Positions 1 to 8,517 of a stretch of DNA of 38,922 nt are shown in pieces. Position 1 is the stretch's first letter. The number at the start of each line of letters is the position of its first letter. The notes beneath the pieces are model-generated. The model ran no database searches. It saw only the letters and a list, made by a program, of their open reading frames with translations, and had not been told where the DNA came from. Location: assembly GCA_958449715.1 (NCBI GenBank), contig CAUDIU010000007.1:1-38922 (forward strand), in the 5' to 3' direction. Both the position numbers and the translations under genes were made by a program. Origin of the DNA: an uncultured Clostridium sp. GTDB taxonomy: Bacteria; Cyanobacteriota; Vampirovibrionia; Gastranaerophilales; Gastranaerophilaceae.

Positions 1-18
1 ATTCTTAAATCTTTTCAT
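1..18 (-). CDS. 5' end of an unidentified gene running off the left edge
   Basis: Six codons are visible on the minus strand, reading M-K-R-F-K-N from an ATG at 18-16. An AGGAG Shine-Dalgarno lies a few bases upstream (about 25-29). A consensus-like promoter lies before that (TTGAAA at 80-75, TATAAT at 57-52), which supports a genuine start. Too little is present to name a product. Confidence 0.6.
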
Positions 19-51
19 AGCTCGCTCCTTTTCATAATTACTAACACACTC

Positions 52-80
52 ATTATAAACTATTAATTATATTTTTTCAA
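52..80 (-). promoter_or_regulatory. sigma70-type promoter for the left-edge gene
   Basis: On the minus strand TTGAAA (80-75) and TATAAT (57-52) are separated by exactly 17 nt. Transcription would start near position 45. This gives a leader of about 27 nt that contains the AGGAG ribosome binding site of the gene starting at 18. Confidence 0.6.
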
Positions 81-104
81 TTAAAAAAACAGTTTATCAC
101 TTTT

Positions 105-776
105 TTAATAAGTCATTTCCCAGTTATCATTTAAAATTTTTCCAAAACATCCCCACCAATAAGATCCAGCAGTGCCATTAGCACAATATTGTTCGTATAA
201 TTCATCTCTTTTCTCTTTTGTTAAAGGAGCAGTTAACGTATCTTCACCCTCGCTACCATCACTTTCATCAATTATACCATTTTTGTATATTAACATCGCA
301 AATGTATCTCTACCAATTATATTAGGTCCTGCTTTCCCATTTACATCAACAAAAAAAGAGACTTTACCATTTGAGTGCCCAGCTACAGAAATAGAAGCAC
401 CATTAGCCAATACAAATTTTTGATATGTATTATTACTAAACAATGCGCCTCTAGATATACCATTCATAAATTTATACTCATTAGCAAAACAAGGACTAGA
501 ATCTGTACCACAAGAATTAACAACTTTAAAATAAGTTTTAACCCAATTAGTTACAGCATCAGTAGAAGTTAACCCAGCTTCTTTTAAATCTAAAGCATTT
601 CTATCTGTCATATATTGAAGCGCTGCTTGTTGGGTTTCATTATACACTTTATGTAACTGAGTCACATAACTCTTACGCTGATAATTTTGCATTAGAGTAG
701 GCACAGTCATTGCTGACACAACACCAATAATACCTAAAGTTACTAAAACTTCTGCCAAAGTAAATGCTTGTTTCAT
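105..776 (-). CDS. Type IV pilin-like / pseudopilin with prepilin N-terminus
   Basis: A 223-residue protein with a very short leader (MKQA) followed by FTLAEVLVTLGIIGVVSAM, a classic class III prepilin signal: Phe at +1, Glu at +5, then one hydrophobic helix. The residue before the cleavage point is Ala rather than the usual Gly. The C-terminal globular part has a DVNGKAGPN motif near residues 143-151, which resembles the Asp/Asn-Gly loop seen in many pseudopilins of this lineage. Two cysteine pairs could form disulfides, and the protein ends in NWEMTY. A paralogue lies at 32016-32711. It probably belongs to a type IV pilus or type II secretion-like pseudopilus; no assembly genes are in the window. 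GAGG lies 6 nt before the ATG. Confidence 0.88.
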   Translation of the reverse strand: MKQAFTLAEVLVTLGIIGVVSAMTVPTLMQNYQRKSYVTQLHKVYNETQQAALQYMTDRNALDLKEAGLTSTDAVTNWVKTYFKVVNSCGTDSSPCFANEYKFMNGISRGALFSNNTYQKFVLANGASISVAGHSNGKVSFFVDVNGKAGPNIIGRDTFAMLIYKNGIIDESDGSEGEDTLTAPLTKEKRDELYEQYCANGTAGSYWWGCFGKILNDNWEMTY

Positions 777-850
777 TAAAACCTCATAAAAATTATATAT
801 AAAAAGATTGTTTACTTTTTAATTATAAATTAATTAGCTAAATTTTTCAA

Positions 851-884
851 AAAAAAAGAGGTTATTGCTAACCTCTTTTTTATT
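851..884 (-). terminator. Intrinsic terminator downstream of rpsU
   Basis: AGAGGTTA (857-864) pairs with TAACCTCT (869-876) around a TTGC tetraloop. A-runs and T-runs flank both sides, so the hairpin can work in both directions. Its natural client is rpsU, whose stop codon is at 895-897. The stem base AGAGGTT recurs in the terminator at 36805-36842. Confidence 0.85.
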
Positions 885-894
885 TTATATCTGA

Positions 895-1068
895 TTAAAC
901 TTTTCTTTTTCTAGCTGCTTCAGATTTGCGTTTTCTTTTTACGCTTGGTTTTTCATATCTTTCACGTTTTTTAACTTCTGAAAGAATACCGGCCTTTTGA
1001 ATTTTTTTCTTGAAACGTCTTAATGCGCTTTCAATTGATTCGTTTTCGCCAACTTTAACTTCTGCCAT
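895..1068 (-). CDS. rpsU: 30S ribosomal protein bS21
   Basis: A 57-residue, strongly basic protein beginning MAEVKVGENESIESALRRFK and ending KRKSEAARKRKV. This is the full length and sequence pattern of bS21: an N-terminal acidic strand, the ALRRFKKK helix and a Lys/Arg-rich tail. bS21 sits on the 30S platform near the anti-Shine-Dalgarno region of 16S rRNA and assists initiation. The gene stands alone with its own promoter (1114-1141), an AAGGTGG ribosome binding site and a strong terminator, so it looks monocistronic and highly expressed. The call is firm. Confidence 0.95.
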   Translation of the reverse strand: MAEVKVGENESIESALRRFKKKIQKAGILSEVKKRERYEKPSVKRKRKSEAARKRKV

Positions 1069-1113
1069 TTATATTTTCACCACCTTTATGGTCTTTTTGT
1101 ACAATATATGTAT

Positions 1114-1141
1114 ATTATAAACTAAATAAAAATAATTTCAA
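1114..1141 (-). promoter_or_regulatory. sigma70-type promoter of rpsU
   Basis: Minus-strand TTGAAA (1141-1136) and TATAAT (1119-1114) are separated by 16 nt. They lie between the SNF2 gene stop codon and rpsU. The predicted mRNA has a leader of roughly 40 nt that includes the AAGGTGG ribosome binding site. Confidence 0.6.
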
Positions 1142-1146
1142 CCCTA

Positions 1147-4119
1147 CTATGCTGATAGAGTAAAGATTTCGTAAATTTCTTCGTCTGAAAGTTCTGTAAT
1201 AATCTTTTCTCCTTCGTATACAGCTAAATCTGCAAGTTCTTTTTTAGATTTAAGCATTTCATCAATCTTTTCTTCAAAAGTGCCTAATGTAATCATTCTG
1301 TGAACCATTACATTTTTATCCTGACCTATACGATAAGTTCTATCAGTTGCTTGATCTTCTACAGCAGGATTCCACCATAAATCATAATGGATTACATTAG
1401 TCGCACTTGTAAGGTTAAGACCTGTACCACCTGCTTTTAATGACAATACCATAATTTTTGCATCATCATCATTTTGGAACCTATGAATTAAATCCTCACG
1501 TTGTGGAACAGTCAATGAACCATGGAAAAATAGTGATTCCGTATTACATTCATCAGCAATTACTTTACATAAAATATCACCCATCTCTTTATACTGAGTA
1601 AAGATAAGTGTTTTTTCATTATTATCAAGAATACTTTGGACAGTTGAAATACACTTGTCCATTTTACCTGATAACTCTTTGCTCATTTCTCCACCTTTTA
1701 AGAATTGATATGGGTGGTTACAAATTTGTTTCAATGCAGTAATCAACTTAAATATATTACCGCGTCTGTTAATTCCAGTAAAGCCTGAAATTTTTTCCAT
1801 CATTTCATTTAATGTCTTTTCGTAAAGAACAGCTTGAGGTTTTGATAAGTAACAGTAATCATTAATAACCATTTTTTCAGGTAAATCAGTAATTACATGT
1901 TTATCTGTTTTCAATCGTCTTAGAACAAACGGAGATACAGACATTTTCAATTTAGCAGCACGAGAATTTTCCTTAAATCTTTCAATTGGAATTGCATAAC
2001 TTTTTTGAAATTCTTTCAATGTGCCTAAATATCCTTGATTTATAAAATCAAATATTGACCATAACTCTGTTAATCTGTTTTCTACAGGAGTACCAGTCAT
2101 TGCAATTTTAACATCTGATTTCAACATTTTAACTGCAAGAGTTTGAGCTGTATCTGGATTTTTAATATTTTGGGCTTCATCTACAATTATCATTCCCCAA
2201 GTATTTTTCTTTAATTCTTCAACATCAATTCTCATTATTGCATATGTAGTTAAAATAACATCATGCTTTAAATCCAACTGTCTTTCTGCACCATGATAAA
2301 TTACAGCGTCTAATGATGGAGCAAACATTTGTAATTCTTTCATCCAGTTACCCATCAAAGTTGTCGGACAAACTACAAGTACAGGCTTATCGAGCTTATT
2401 TTCTTCTTTCATCTTCAAAATTAAGCTAATAACTTGAATAGTTTTACCTAACCCCATATCATCTGCCATACAAGCGCCAAAACCTTTAGAGATATTTGTC
2501 CAAAGCCATTTTAAACCGGTCATTTGATAAGGTCTTAATTCTCCTTTTAATTCTTTTGGCGGTGTAACGTCAACAGGCTTATTGAAATCTTGTATAACTT
2601 TTGCAAATGCTTCATCATAATCAAAATCATACTGCTGTAATTGACCAGACATTGATGCATGGATTAACTCCATTCTAGACATAGATTTAAAGTTTGCCTT
2701 AGCAATCTGCTCAAATAACTTTTTAGTATCATCTTGATCAATTAAGACATACTTATTTTTATATTTAATTAAGCCATTTTGACCTTCAATAAGCTTATTA
2801 AATTCCTCAATTGACAGTTTTTCATTACCAATAGCAATTTCATAAGAGAAATCTAAAATATCATCTAAAGATATCTTTGAAGACGAATTATTGTTAAATA
2901 TATCAGCCAATTCCTTAGAACGAGATGATTTTACTTTTGCATTAATTGAAGCACGAGGTACAACAATATTAGTCAATTCTTCAGGTAAAATAACTTCAAT
3001 CTGAGCCTTTTGAAGATAATAAGCAGTCTGAGTAATAATTTTATATACCTGATTTAAGTCTAAATCAAGAGCTAATTTATCCTCATCTTCAAACAAATCT
3101 TCTAACTCCGGCATATAACGAATTGCATAATTCAATTGTTTTTCAACAATCCTTGCAATATCAGAAGAATTAGCTCCAAATACTTCTTCGTCAGTATATA
3201 ATTTATCAATTAAAACATCTTCATTAGTTTTTCTATTTTTAATATGAACTTTCAAACGGAATAGTTCTTGATCTTCTAATTTTGTAATTTTAAAGAATGG
3301 AATTACATCATACTTACCTAAATATAATTCATCAAACCATTGCGCAAAACTTTCTGCAATATCATGACCTTTCATCACAGAACGTTGTTCTAAATCTTTT
3401 ATCATATATGTTCCAGATTTTACATCTTTAAACTTATATGCTTTAATTCCTAAAAATTTATAAATTACATAGTTCAAATAATTGTATATAAAATCATTAA
3501 TAAAGTTTTTAGGTTTTTCACCCTTTATAAATAAATCTTCAGGGATATTTTCTTCAAACTGATTTATAATTCTTGCTAACTGTTGAGAATTAATAATTGG
3601 TTCATAAACAATTCTAAACATTGAACCTTTAGTTTTAACAGTCGGAATGAAGTACAATTTTTCAATGAGCTTCATTACAAAATAGGTGAGCTTATTCAAA
3701 TAAATAAAAGTAGGAGTTAAAGATTCTAAATCAACAACATTACCAAAACCGCCAAAGTAATCCATTACAAGGTCTAAACTCATAGCATAACCGACTTTAT
3801 CATCCATTACTTCTGATTTAAAACGGAATAATGAACCTTTAGATTTTAAATAATATTGAAAATTATTTGTCGGAGTAACAAAAAATGATAACTTATCATT
3901 ATTATTAACTAAATAAAAATTAGTATTTCTTGTAGGAGGATTAGGACTAAGAAAAACTCCTGCGAATTCATCTTCAACAGTCTGATAAATCAAACTTAAA
4001 GTATAACGAAAATCCTTATTTTTAAATCCATCCGGATTTTCTGACAAATTAAAAAATAATTCATCTACATTATTCTTTTTAAATGAAAAATCAATATCTA
4101 AAACTTTATTATCAGTCAT
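1147..4119 (-). CDS. SNF2-family DEAD/DEAH-box helicase (Swi2/Snf2 ATPase)
   Basis: 990 residues. The C-terminal half is a complete SNF2 motor. Motif I is MADDMGLGKT (about residues 549-558), motif II is DEAQ (about 645), and motif III region is MTGTPVENRLTELWS. The second RecA lobe has TLIFTQYKEM, LSLKAGGTGLNL, and ATDRTYRIGQ (about 920-930). The roughly 530-residue N-terminal part has no motif I recognise and is probably the bacterial SNF2-associated region. Such enzymes translocate on dsDNA and remodel protein-DNA or RNA polymerase complexes; the client here is unknown. AGGAAG lies just upstream of the ATG. It sits downstream of gpmI on the same strand, 75 bp away with a hairpin between. 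Confidence 0.92.
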   Translation of the reverse strand: MTDNKVLDIDFSFKKNNVDELFFNLSENPDGFKNKDFRYTLSLIYQTVEDEFAGVFLSPNPPTRNTNFYLVNNNDKLSFFVTPTNNFQYYLKSKGSLFRFKSEVMDDKVGYAMSLDLVMDYFGGFGNVVDLESLTPTFIYLNKLTYFVMKLIEKLYFIPTVKTKGSMFRIVYEPIINSQQLARIINQFEENIPEDLFIKGEKPKNFINDFIYNYLNYVIYKFLGIKAYKFKDVKSGTYMIKDLEQRSVMKGHDIAESFAQWFDELYLGKYDVIPFFKITKLEDQELFRLKVHIKNRKTNEDVLIDKLYTDEEVFGANSSDIARIVEKQLNYAIRYMPELEDLFEDEDKLALDLDLNQVYKIITQTAYYLQKAQIEVILPEELTNIVVPRASINAKVKSSRSKELADIFNNNSSSKISLDDILDFSYEIAIGNEKLSIEEFNKLIEGQNGLIKYKNKYVLIDQDDTKKLFEQIAKANFKSMSRMELIHASMSGQLQQYDFDYDEAFAKVIQDFNKPVDVTPPKELKGELRPYQMTGLKWLWTNISKGFGACMADDMGLGKTIQVISLILKMKEENKLDKPVLVVCPTTLMGNWMKELQMFAPSLDAVIYHGAERQLDLKHDVILTTYAIMRIDVEELKKNTWGMIIVDEAQNIKNPDTAQTLAVKMLKSDVKIAMTGTPVENRLTELWSIFDFINQGYLGTLKEFQKSYAIPIERFKENSRAAKLKMSVSPFVLRRLKTDKHVITDLPEKMVINDYCYLSKPQAVLYEKTLNEMMEKISGFTGINRRGNIFKLITALKQICNHPYQFLKGGEMSKELSGKMDKCISTVQSILDNNEKTLIFTQYKEMGDILCKVIADECNTESLFFHGSLTVPQREDLIHRFQNDDDAKIMVLSLKAGGTGLNLTSATNVIHYDLWWNPAVEDQATDRTYRIGQDKNVMVHRMITLGTFEEKIDEMLKSKKELADLAVYEGEKIITELSDEEIYEIFTLSA

Positions 4120-4154
4120 AATCTTCCTAATCTTCTAACTTCATTTTATTAATA

Positions 4155-4183
4155 CAAGATGCCGCTATAAATACGGCATCTTG
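4155..4183 (-). terminator. Perfect 10-bp hairpin between gpmI and the SNF2 gene
   Basis: CAAGATGCCG (4155-4164) and CGGCATCTTG (4174-4183) form an uninterrupted 10-bp stem with a 9-nt loop. Read in the direction of gpmI, the 3' flank is TATTAATAAAA, not a clean U-tract. It may be a weak terminator, an attenuating structure, or an mRNA 3' stabiliser that lowers SNF2 expression relative to gpmI. Confidence 0.5.
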
Positions 4184-4194
4184 TTTATCAATCA

Positions 4195-5721
4195 TTATTT
4201 TATTAAAGACTCACAATCCATTTCTGCAGGTTTTTTAATACCCATCAATTGAAGAACAGTTGGAGCAATATTACATAAAGCACCATCATCTTTCAATTGA
4301 ACATCTTTTGGAGCATTAATTAACACAAATGGAACTTTGTTTGTCGTATGAGCAGTTTGAGGTTTGCCTGTTTCTGGATTTACCATAACTTCAGAATTAC
4401 CATGGTCAGCTGTTAATAACATAACAATTCCATTTTCTTTACAAGCATCAGCAATTTTACCTACGCATTCATCTACAACATGACATGCCTTAGTTGCCGC
4501 TTCAACAACACCTGTATGACCTACCATATCAGGATTTGCAAAGTTTACTAAAATAAATCCATACTCAGGATTTTCAATAGCTTTCAATACGTTTTCACAA
4601 ACTTCAGGAGCACTCATCTCAGGTTGCATATCATAAGTTGCAACTTTTGGAGATGGAACAAGAACTCTTGTTTCATGAGGTTGAGGCTCATCAATACCAC
4701 CGTTAAAGAAGAATGTTACGTGAGCATATTTTTCAGTTTCAGCAGTTCTAAATTGTTTTACACCATTAGCTTCTAATACATCTCCTAAAATATTTACAAG
4801 ATGTTCTTTAGGGAAAGCTACAGGGAAAGTAAAATCTTCATTGTAACTTGTCATTGTAATATAACAAAGATTTTTTAGAACTTTCTTTCTCTCAAATCCG
4901 TCAAAATCAGAGAAATTTAATGCTTTAGAAATTTCTCTTGCTCTATCCGGTCTGTAATTGAAGAAAATAATAGCATCATTATCATGAATTCTTGATTCTT
5001 CTCCACCTATTACAGTTGGAAGAACGAATTCATCGTTATCACCTCTTGCATAAGATGTTTTTACACCTTCACAAGCAGTTTCAGCCTTTTCACCTTCTCC
5101 GAATAATAAAGCATTATAACCTTTTTCAACTCTTTCCCAACGATTATCACGGTCCATAATATAATAACGACCAATAATTGTTGCAACAGGAGGAAGACCG
5201 TATTTTTTCAATTCATCTTCAACAGGTTGAATATAATTGCAAGCACTTTGAGGAGGAGTATCACGGCCATCTAAAAATGCGTGTACATACACTTTTTTCA
5301 AGCCATTTTCTGCAGCCATTTTAATCAATGCTAACAAATGGTCTAATGAAGAATGCACACCACCTGTAGATACAAGTCCAAAAATATGTAATGCTGAATC
5401 ATTTTCTTTTGCATGATTTATAGCTTTTAAGAATCTTTCATTCTTGAAGAATGAACCGTCTTTAATAGCTCTGTTAATTCTTGATAAGTCTTGGTAAACA
5501 ATTCTTCCAGCACCTAAATTTAAGTGACCAACTTCACTGTTACCCATTTGACCTTCAGGTAAACCAACATATTCACCATCAGCATGAATAGAAATTGTTG
5601 GATATTCTTTTTCCAATTTATCAACATGAACAGGATGTGATAATTTTGTTGCGTCAAATTCTGGGTGGTTTTTGCTAATTCCCCAACCATCCATAATACA
5701 TAATAATACTCTCTGTGTCAT
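4195..5721 (-). CDS. gpmI: 2,3-bisphosphoglycerate-independent phosphoglycerate mutase
   Basis: 508 residues, the normal length for the Mn-dependent iPGM family. The motifs are in order: MDGWGI (metal-binding Asp11), NSEVGH with catalytic Ser62, GRIVYQDLSRI, DGRDTPP, MDRDNRWERV, NYRPDRAREI, TETEKYAHVTFF-type loop and a C-terminal DHGN metal site. It interconverts 3- and 2-phosphoglycerate in glycolysis and gluconeogenesis in the cytosol. The ATG is preceded by GAAGGG. It lies 74 bp after yjbQ on the same strand and may be partly cotranscribed with it. Confidence 0.97.
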   Translation of the reverse strand: MTQRVLLCIMDGWGISKNHPEFDATKLSHPVHVDKLEKEYPTISIHADGEYVGLPEGQMGNSEVGHLNLGAGRIVYQDLSRINRAIKDGSFFKNERFLKAINHAKENDSALHIFGLVSTGGVHSSLDHLLALIKMAAENGLKKVYVHAFLDGRDTPPQSACNYIQPVEDELKKYGLPPVATIIGRYYIMDRDNRWERVEKGYNALLFGEGEKAETACEGVKTSYARGDNDEFVLPTVIGGEESRIHDNDAIIFFNYRPDRAREISKALNFSDFDGFERKKVLKNLCYITMTSYNEDFTFPVAFPKEHLVNILGDVLEANGVKQFRTAETEKYAHVTFFFNGGIDEPQPHETRVLVPSPKVATYDMQPEMSAPEVCENVLKAIENPEYGFILVNFANPDMVGHTGVVEAATKACHVVDECVGKIADACKENGIVMLLTADHGNSEVMVNPETGKPQTAHTTNKVPFVLINAPKDVQLKDDGALCNIAPTVLQLMGIKKPAEMDCESLIK

Positions 5722-5795
5722 AATTATAGCCCTTCTATTTATATTTCCACGCTATATGAATTTTAACAGGAAAATAAATCAAAAACAAGAGGATT

Positions 5796-6212
5796 TTAAT
5801 ATACAATTTGAACATATACTGTTCTTGTTCTTGCTTTATTATCAAAATCAATTAAAACTATTTGCTGCCATTGTCCCAATTGCAAAGCGCCATCAATCAA
5901 TGGCACCATAGTATTATTTCCAACTATTGAAGCTCTTACATGAGCGTAACCGTTCCCATCATGCCAGGTTTCATCATGATGATAATCGCCATTTAACGGT
6001 GCTATTTTATCTAAAGCCTCAGGTAAATCAACCAAAAGTCCAGGTTCAAATTCTATATTGGTAACTGATACAGTACTCCCAGCAACATACACATGGACTA
6101 CAGCAGATTGAAGAGAATGACTATAAACTGCATGTTTTACCTTTTGAGTAATGTCAATTATATCAGTAAAACCTTGCGTATTAACAGAGAATTTTTCATT
6201 TATTACTGTCAT
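5796..6212 (-). CDS. yjbQ: YjbQ/UPF0047 family protein (secondary thiamine-phosphate synthase-like)
   Basis: 138 residues spanning the whole compact UPF0047 beta-sandwich fold. The signature DYHHDETWHDGNGYAHVRAS contains the conserved histidines that form the putative active site, followed by GQWQQIVLIDFD near the C-terminus. Family members show weak thiamine-phosphate synthase activity, but their true role is unsettled. The ATG overlaps the stop codon of the upstream amidohydrolase-like gene by 4 nt (6209-6212), so the two are translationally coupled. Confidence 0.9.
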   Translation of the reverse strand: MTVINEKFSVNTQGFTDIIDITQKVKHAVYSHSLQSAVVHVYVAGSTVSVTNIEFEPGLLVDLPEALDKIAPLNGDYHHDETWHDGNGYAHVRASIVGNNTMVPLIDGALQLGQWQQIVLIDFDNKARTRTVYVQIVY

Positions 6213-7516
6213 AAACTAAACCTCAACTCTCCATCTTTTACAAGTTTTCTACCTTTAGAATAAACAGCAAATGGAGCATCTTGTTTTATCAAAGCATTAT
6301 AATCTTCCCCATCAAAAAGTTTAAATACATTAAAGTCAGCATCTTTTCCTATTTCAATAGATCCGATTGAATTATCCAAGCGCAAAATTTTTGCAGGATA
6401 AATCGTTAAATATTTAATCAAATCTACCGTATCAATAGTATTATTAGAATTTGCATTTCTTGCTAATTCCAAAAGACTATATGTTTTTTCTGGAGAAAAA
6501 CTCTGAGTTGAAAAACCAAAATTTTCTGAAAAATATTTTAGAACAGTTTCAAAGTCGAGTTTTTTATTACAAATTTCTGCACTATATAAAGGTTGATAAA
6601 TAAATTTAACACCAGTTTCTGCTAATTGTTCCAATTCATCTTCTGCATAATTTGCATTTGCAACAAGCACTTTTTTAGTTAAAACTTTTAAATTCTCAAG
6701 ATATTTTACAGGAGTAAGCTCTTTTTCATAAGGACTAATTTTTCTTAACCCCATAAACTTATGCAATATATCAACATCTGAAAAACCATGTTCTAACCAA
6801 TCAATTTCATCTTGAGATTCAGCAAATCTTGTCATCATTAACATATTATGTTTACGGCAATATTTTGAAAATAATGCCCATAATTTCTTATGTACACCTG
6901 ACATAGAATTTAACATAATACCAATATGAGTATTTTCTCCTTTATGGAAAATCAAATCCTCAACAACAGATCTTACTATTTTAAAATTCTTTTTACTTTT
7001 ATTTTTAGTATCCGCAAAAACCTCAAAGAAAAGGTAATTTTTAATAGGAAGTCTGTTTATTATATCAAAATACTTAAATTCTTTCGACACTTGGGCAATA
7101 CAAGTAGTTCCAGACATTATTGAAGTTATAACACCTTTTTTGAAAGCAGAAATTTTTTCATCTCTATCTAACGTAGAATAATCTGTTAATATTTCTGCCC
7201 ATTTTCTAGAATAACTTTCTTGACTAACCCCTGCAAAATTATACTTTAATGAAAATACTTTAAAAAATTTCTTAATTTTATTTTTTAAACTTTGAGGTTT
7301 AACCGATCCAATATCTGTATATTGAAACTGTGTCAGCAAATCTATAAACCCTGGAGTTATAACAGCGTTACCTAAATCTTTTATATGCTTCTCATCAAAA
7401 TTAACATCAGAATTAGGGATAATATCTATAATTTTCCCCTCATCTACAACAATTGCCATATCCTCTAATACTTTATCTGTTGATGTTAAAATCCATTTTG
7501 CTTTATAACACTTCAT
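6209..7516 (-). CDS. Amidohydrolase-fold protein lacking the metal ligands (probable pseudoenzyme)
   Basis: 435 residues. The architecture matches the TRZ/ATZ/SsnA/aminodeoxyfutalosine-deaminase branch of the amidohydrolase superfamily: N-terminal beta-sandwich strands, the VITPGFID turn at 52-59, a TIM-barrel, and the C-terminal IGSIEIGKDADFNVFKL return sandwich. All five expected metal ligands appear substituted. HxH becomes Leu61/Gln63, the His of HFAES-type motifs becomes Arg230 (TRFAES), the barrel His falls in VANAN (about 285-289), and the Asp of GTDS-type motifs becomes Gln338 (STQS). The frame is otherwise intact, with a strong AGGGGAG ribosome binding site and coupling to yjbQ. A folded non-hydrolytic role is likely; the ligand is unknown. 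Confidence 0.8.
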   Translation of the reverse strand: MKCYKAKWILTSTDKVLEDMAIVVDEGKIIDIIPNSDVNFDEKHIKDLGNAVITPGFIDLLTQFQYTDIGSVKPQSLKNKIKKFFKVFSLKYNFAGVSQESYSRKWAEILTDYSTLDRDEKISAFKKGVITSIMSGTTCIAQVSKEFKYFDIINRLPIKNYLFFEVFADTKNKSKKNFKIVRSVVEDLIFHKGENTHIGIMLNSMSGVHKKLWALFSKYCRKHNMLMMTRFAESQDEIDWLEHGFSDVDILHKFMGLRKISPYEKELTPVKYLENLKVLTKKVLVANANYAEDELEQLAETGVKFIYQPLYSAEICNKKLDFETVLKYFSENFGFSTQSFSPEKTYSLLELARNANSNNTIDTVDLIKYLTIYPAKILRLDNSIGSIEIGKDADFNVFKLFDGEDYNALIKQDAPFAVYSKGRKLVKDGELRFSL

Positions 7517-7576
7517 AATGTCTCCCCTATAACGGTATTCTACATTAATTAACTATAAAAAGCAAGATAAAGGTAA

Positions 7577-8491
7577 TTATAAATTATTAGGGTCAAACCT
7601 AGAATCAAATTTATACAAAGCTTCAACAGTGCAAGCATCACCTGCTACAGAAAAATCCTTTTCGCCTCGTTTTTTTACAAGTACAGTGAATGGATTAAAC
7701 ATACCATCTTTATACACACCATGTTGATTTCCATCTTTATATATCGATTGTTTTGCTTCGCCGGCGTATTTTCCATTTTCATATGCATAATTATATCGAG
7801 TAACTTCTATAGCACTATCATTACCTATAACTTCATTATACACAGAGCGCTCATATAACTTACTTTTTCTATAATACTCTTGATACTGTATTTGAGTATT
7901 ATCATTCTTTTTAATTATAATATTTCTAGTTATTGAATCCTTTATAAACGGTTCAAAATTTTCTACCATAACCTCTTTAACCAAACAATCAGAATCAATA
8001 TCATTAGGTTTCTCAAGAATTTGATCAACCTCACCTTGATATAACTTATGAGTCATTGATTTTTCTGCTGCATCAAACTTAGAAACAATTCTTTTTTTTA
8101 GCACCCCAGAATTATCAAAAAGTAAAACATCTTGTAAAACATCTTTATTTTCTTCAACAGGAGTAGAGAATTGGACTTTATAACCGCCATTCTTTAATTT
8201 CTGAACATATTTAGAGCTCAAATCTTCAATATCTGATTTTAAACTAGACAAAGTATTATTAATAGATTGCTCAATATTAATATTTGACTTTGTTACTTCT
8301 GATGAACCTTTACCTTTAAAAATATAATAAGTAGCAAATCCTAAGGCTGCACTACTTAATAAGCCAATCCCCAACTTTGTAGAATTTGATAAACCCTTTG
8401 ATTTATCTTCCGAAGATTTTTGACTATCTTTAACTTGTATATTATTGTTTTTAAATGAAATATTATTCAATGGTAAAATTCGCATGCTCAT
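7577..8491 (-). CDS. Hypothetical protein with N-terminal ISFK motif and one membrane helix
   Basis: About 304 residues from the ATG at 8491. An in-frame TTG at 8506 and an ATG at 8485 are alternatives, and none has a good Shine-Dalgarno. The N-terminus reads MSMRILPLNNISFKNNN, then a polar linker and a hydrophobic, glycine-containing helix (LGIGLLSSAALGFATYYIF, about residues 40-60). The remaining 240 residues look extracytoplasmic or cytoplasmic but soluble, with several short YKDG-type turns near the C-terminus. I recognise no family. It follows obg by 26 bp on the same strand and is probably cotranscribed. It shares the short N-terminal aromatic motif with the genes at 11010 and 16173. 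Confidence 0.7.
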   Translation of the reverse strand: MSMRILPLNNISFKNNNIQVKDSQKSSEDKSKGLSNSTKLGIGLLSSAALGFATYYIFKGKGSSEVTKSNINIEQSINNTLSSLKSDIEDLSSKYVQKLKNGGYKVQFSTPVEENKDVLQDVLLFDNSGVLKKRIVSKFDAAEKSMTHKLYQGEVDQILEKPNDIDSDCLVKEVMVENFEPFIKDSITRNIIIKKNDNTQIQYQEYYRKSKLYERSVYNEVIGNDSAIEVTRYNYAYENGKYAGEAKQSIYKDGNQHGVYKDGMFNPFTVLVKKRGEKDFSVAGDACTVEALYKFDSRFDPNNL

Positions 8492-8517
8492 ATAAAAACC
8501 AAACAAAATATTTTTTG

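Noticed and set aside
172..423. Open frame on the plus strand inside the first pseudopilin gene
   Set aside because: It lies wholly antisense to a well-supported coding gene, has no ribosome binding site and a low-complexity Ser/Pro/Phe product; it is a shadow of the A/T-rich codons.
5722..5728. TATAAT immediately before the gpmI ATG as a further leaderless promoter
   Set aside because: The hexamer ends only 1 nt before the ATG, too close for a start at the ATG, and a GAAGGG ribosome binding site is present.
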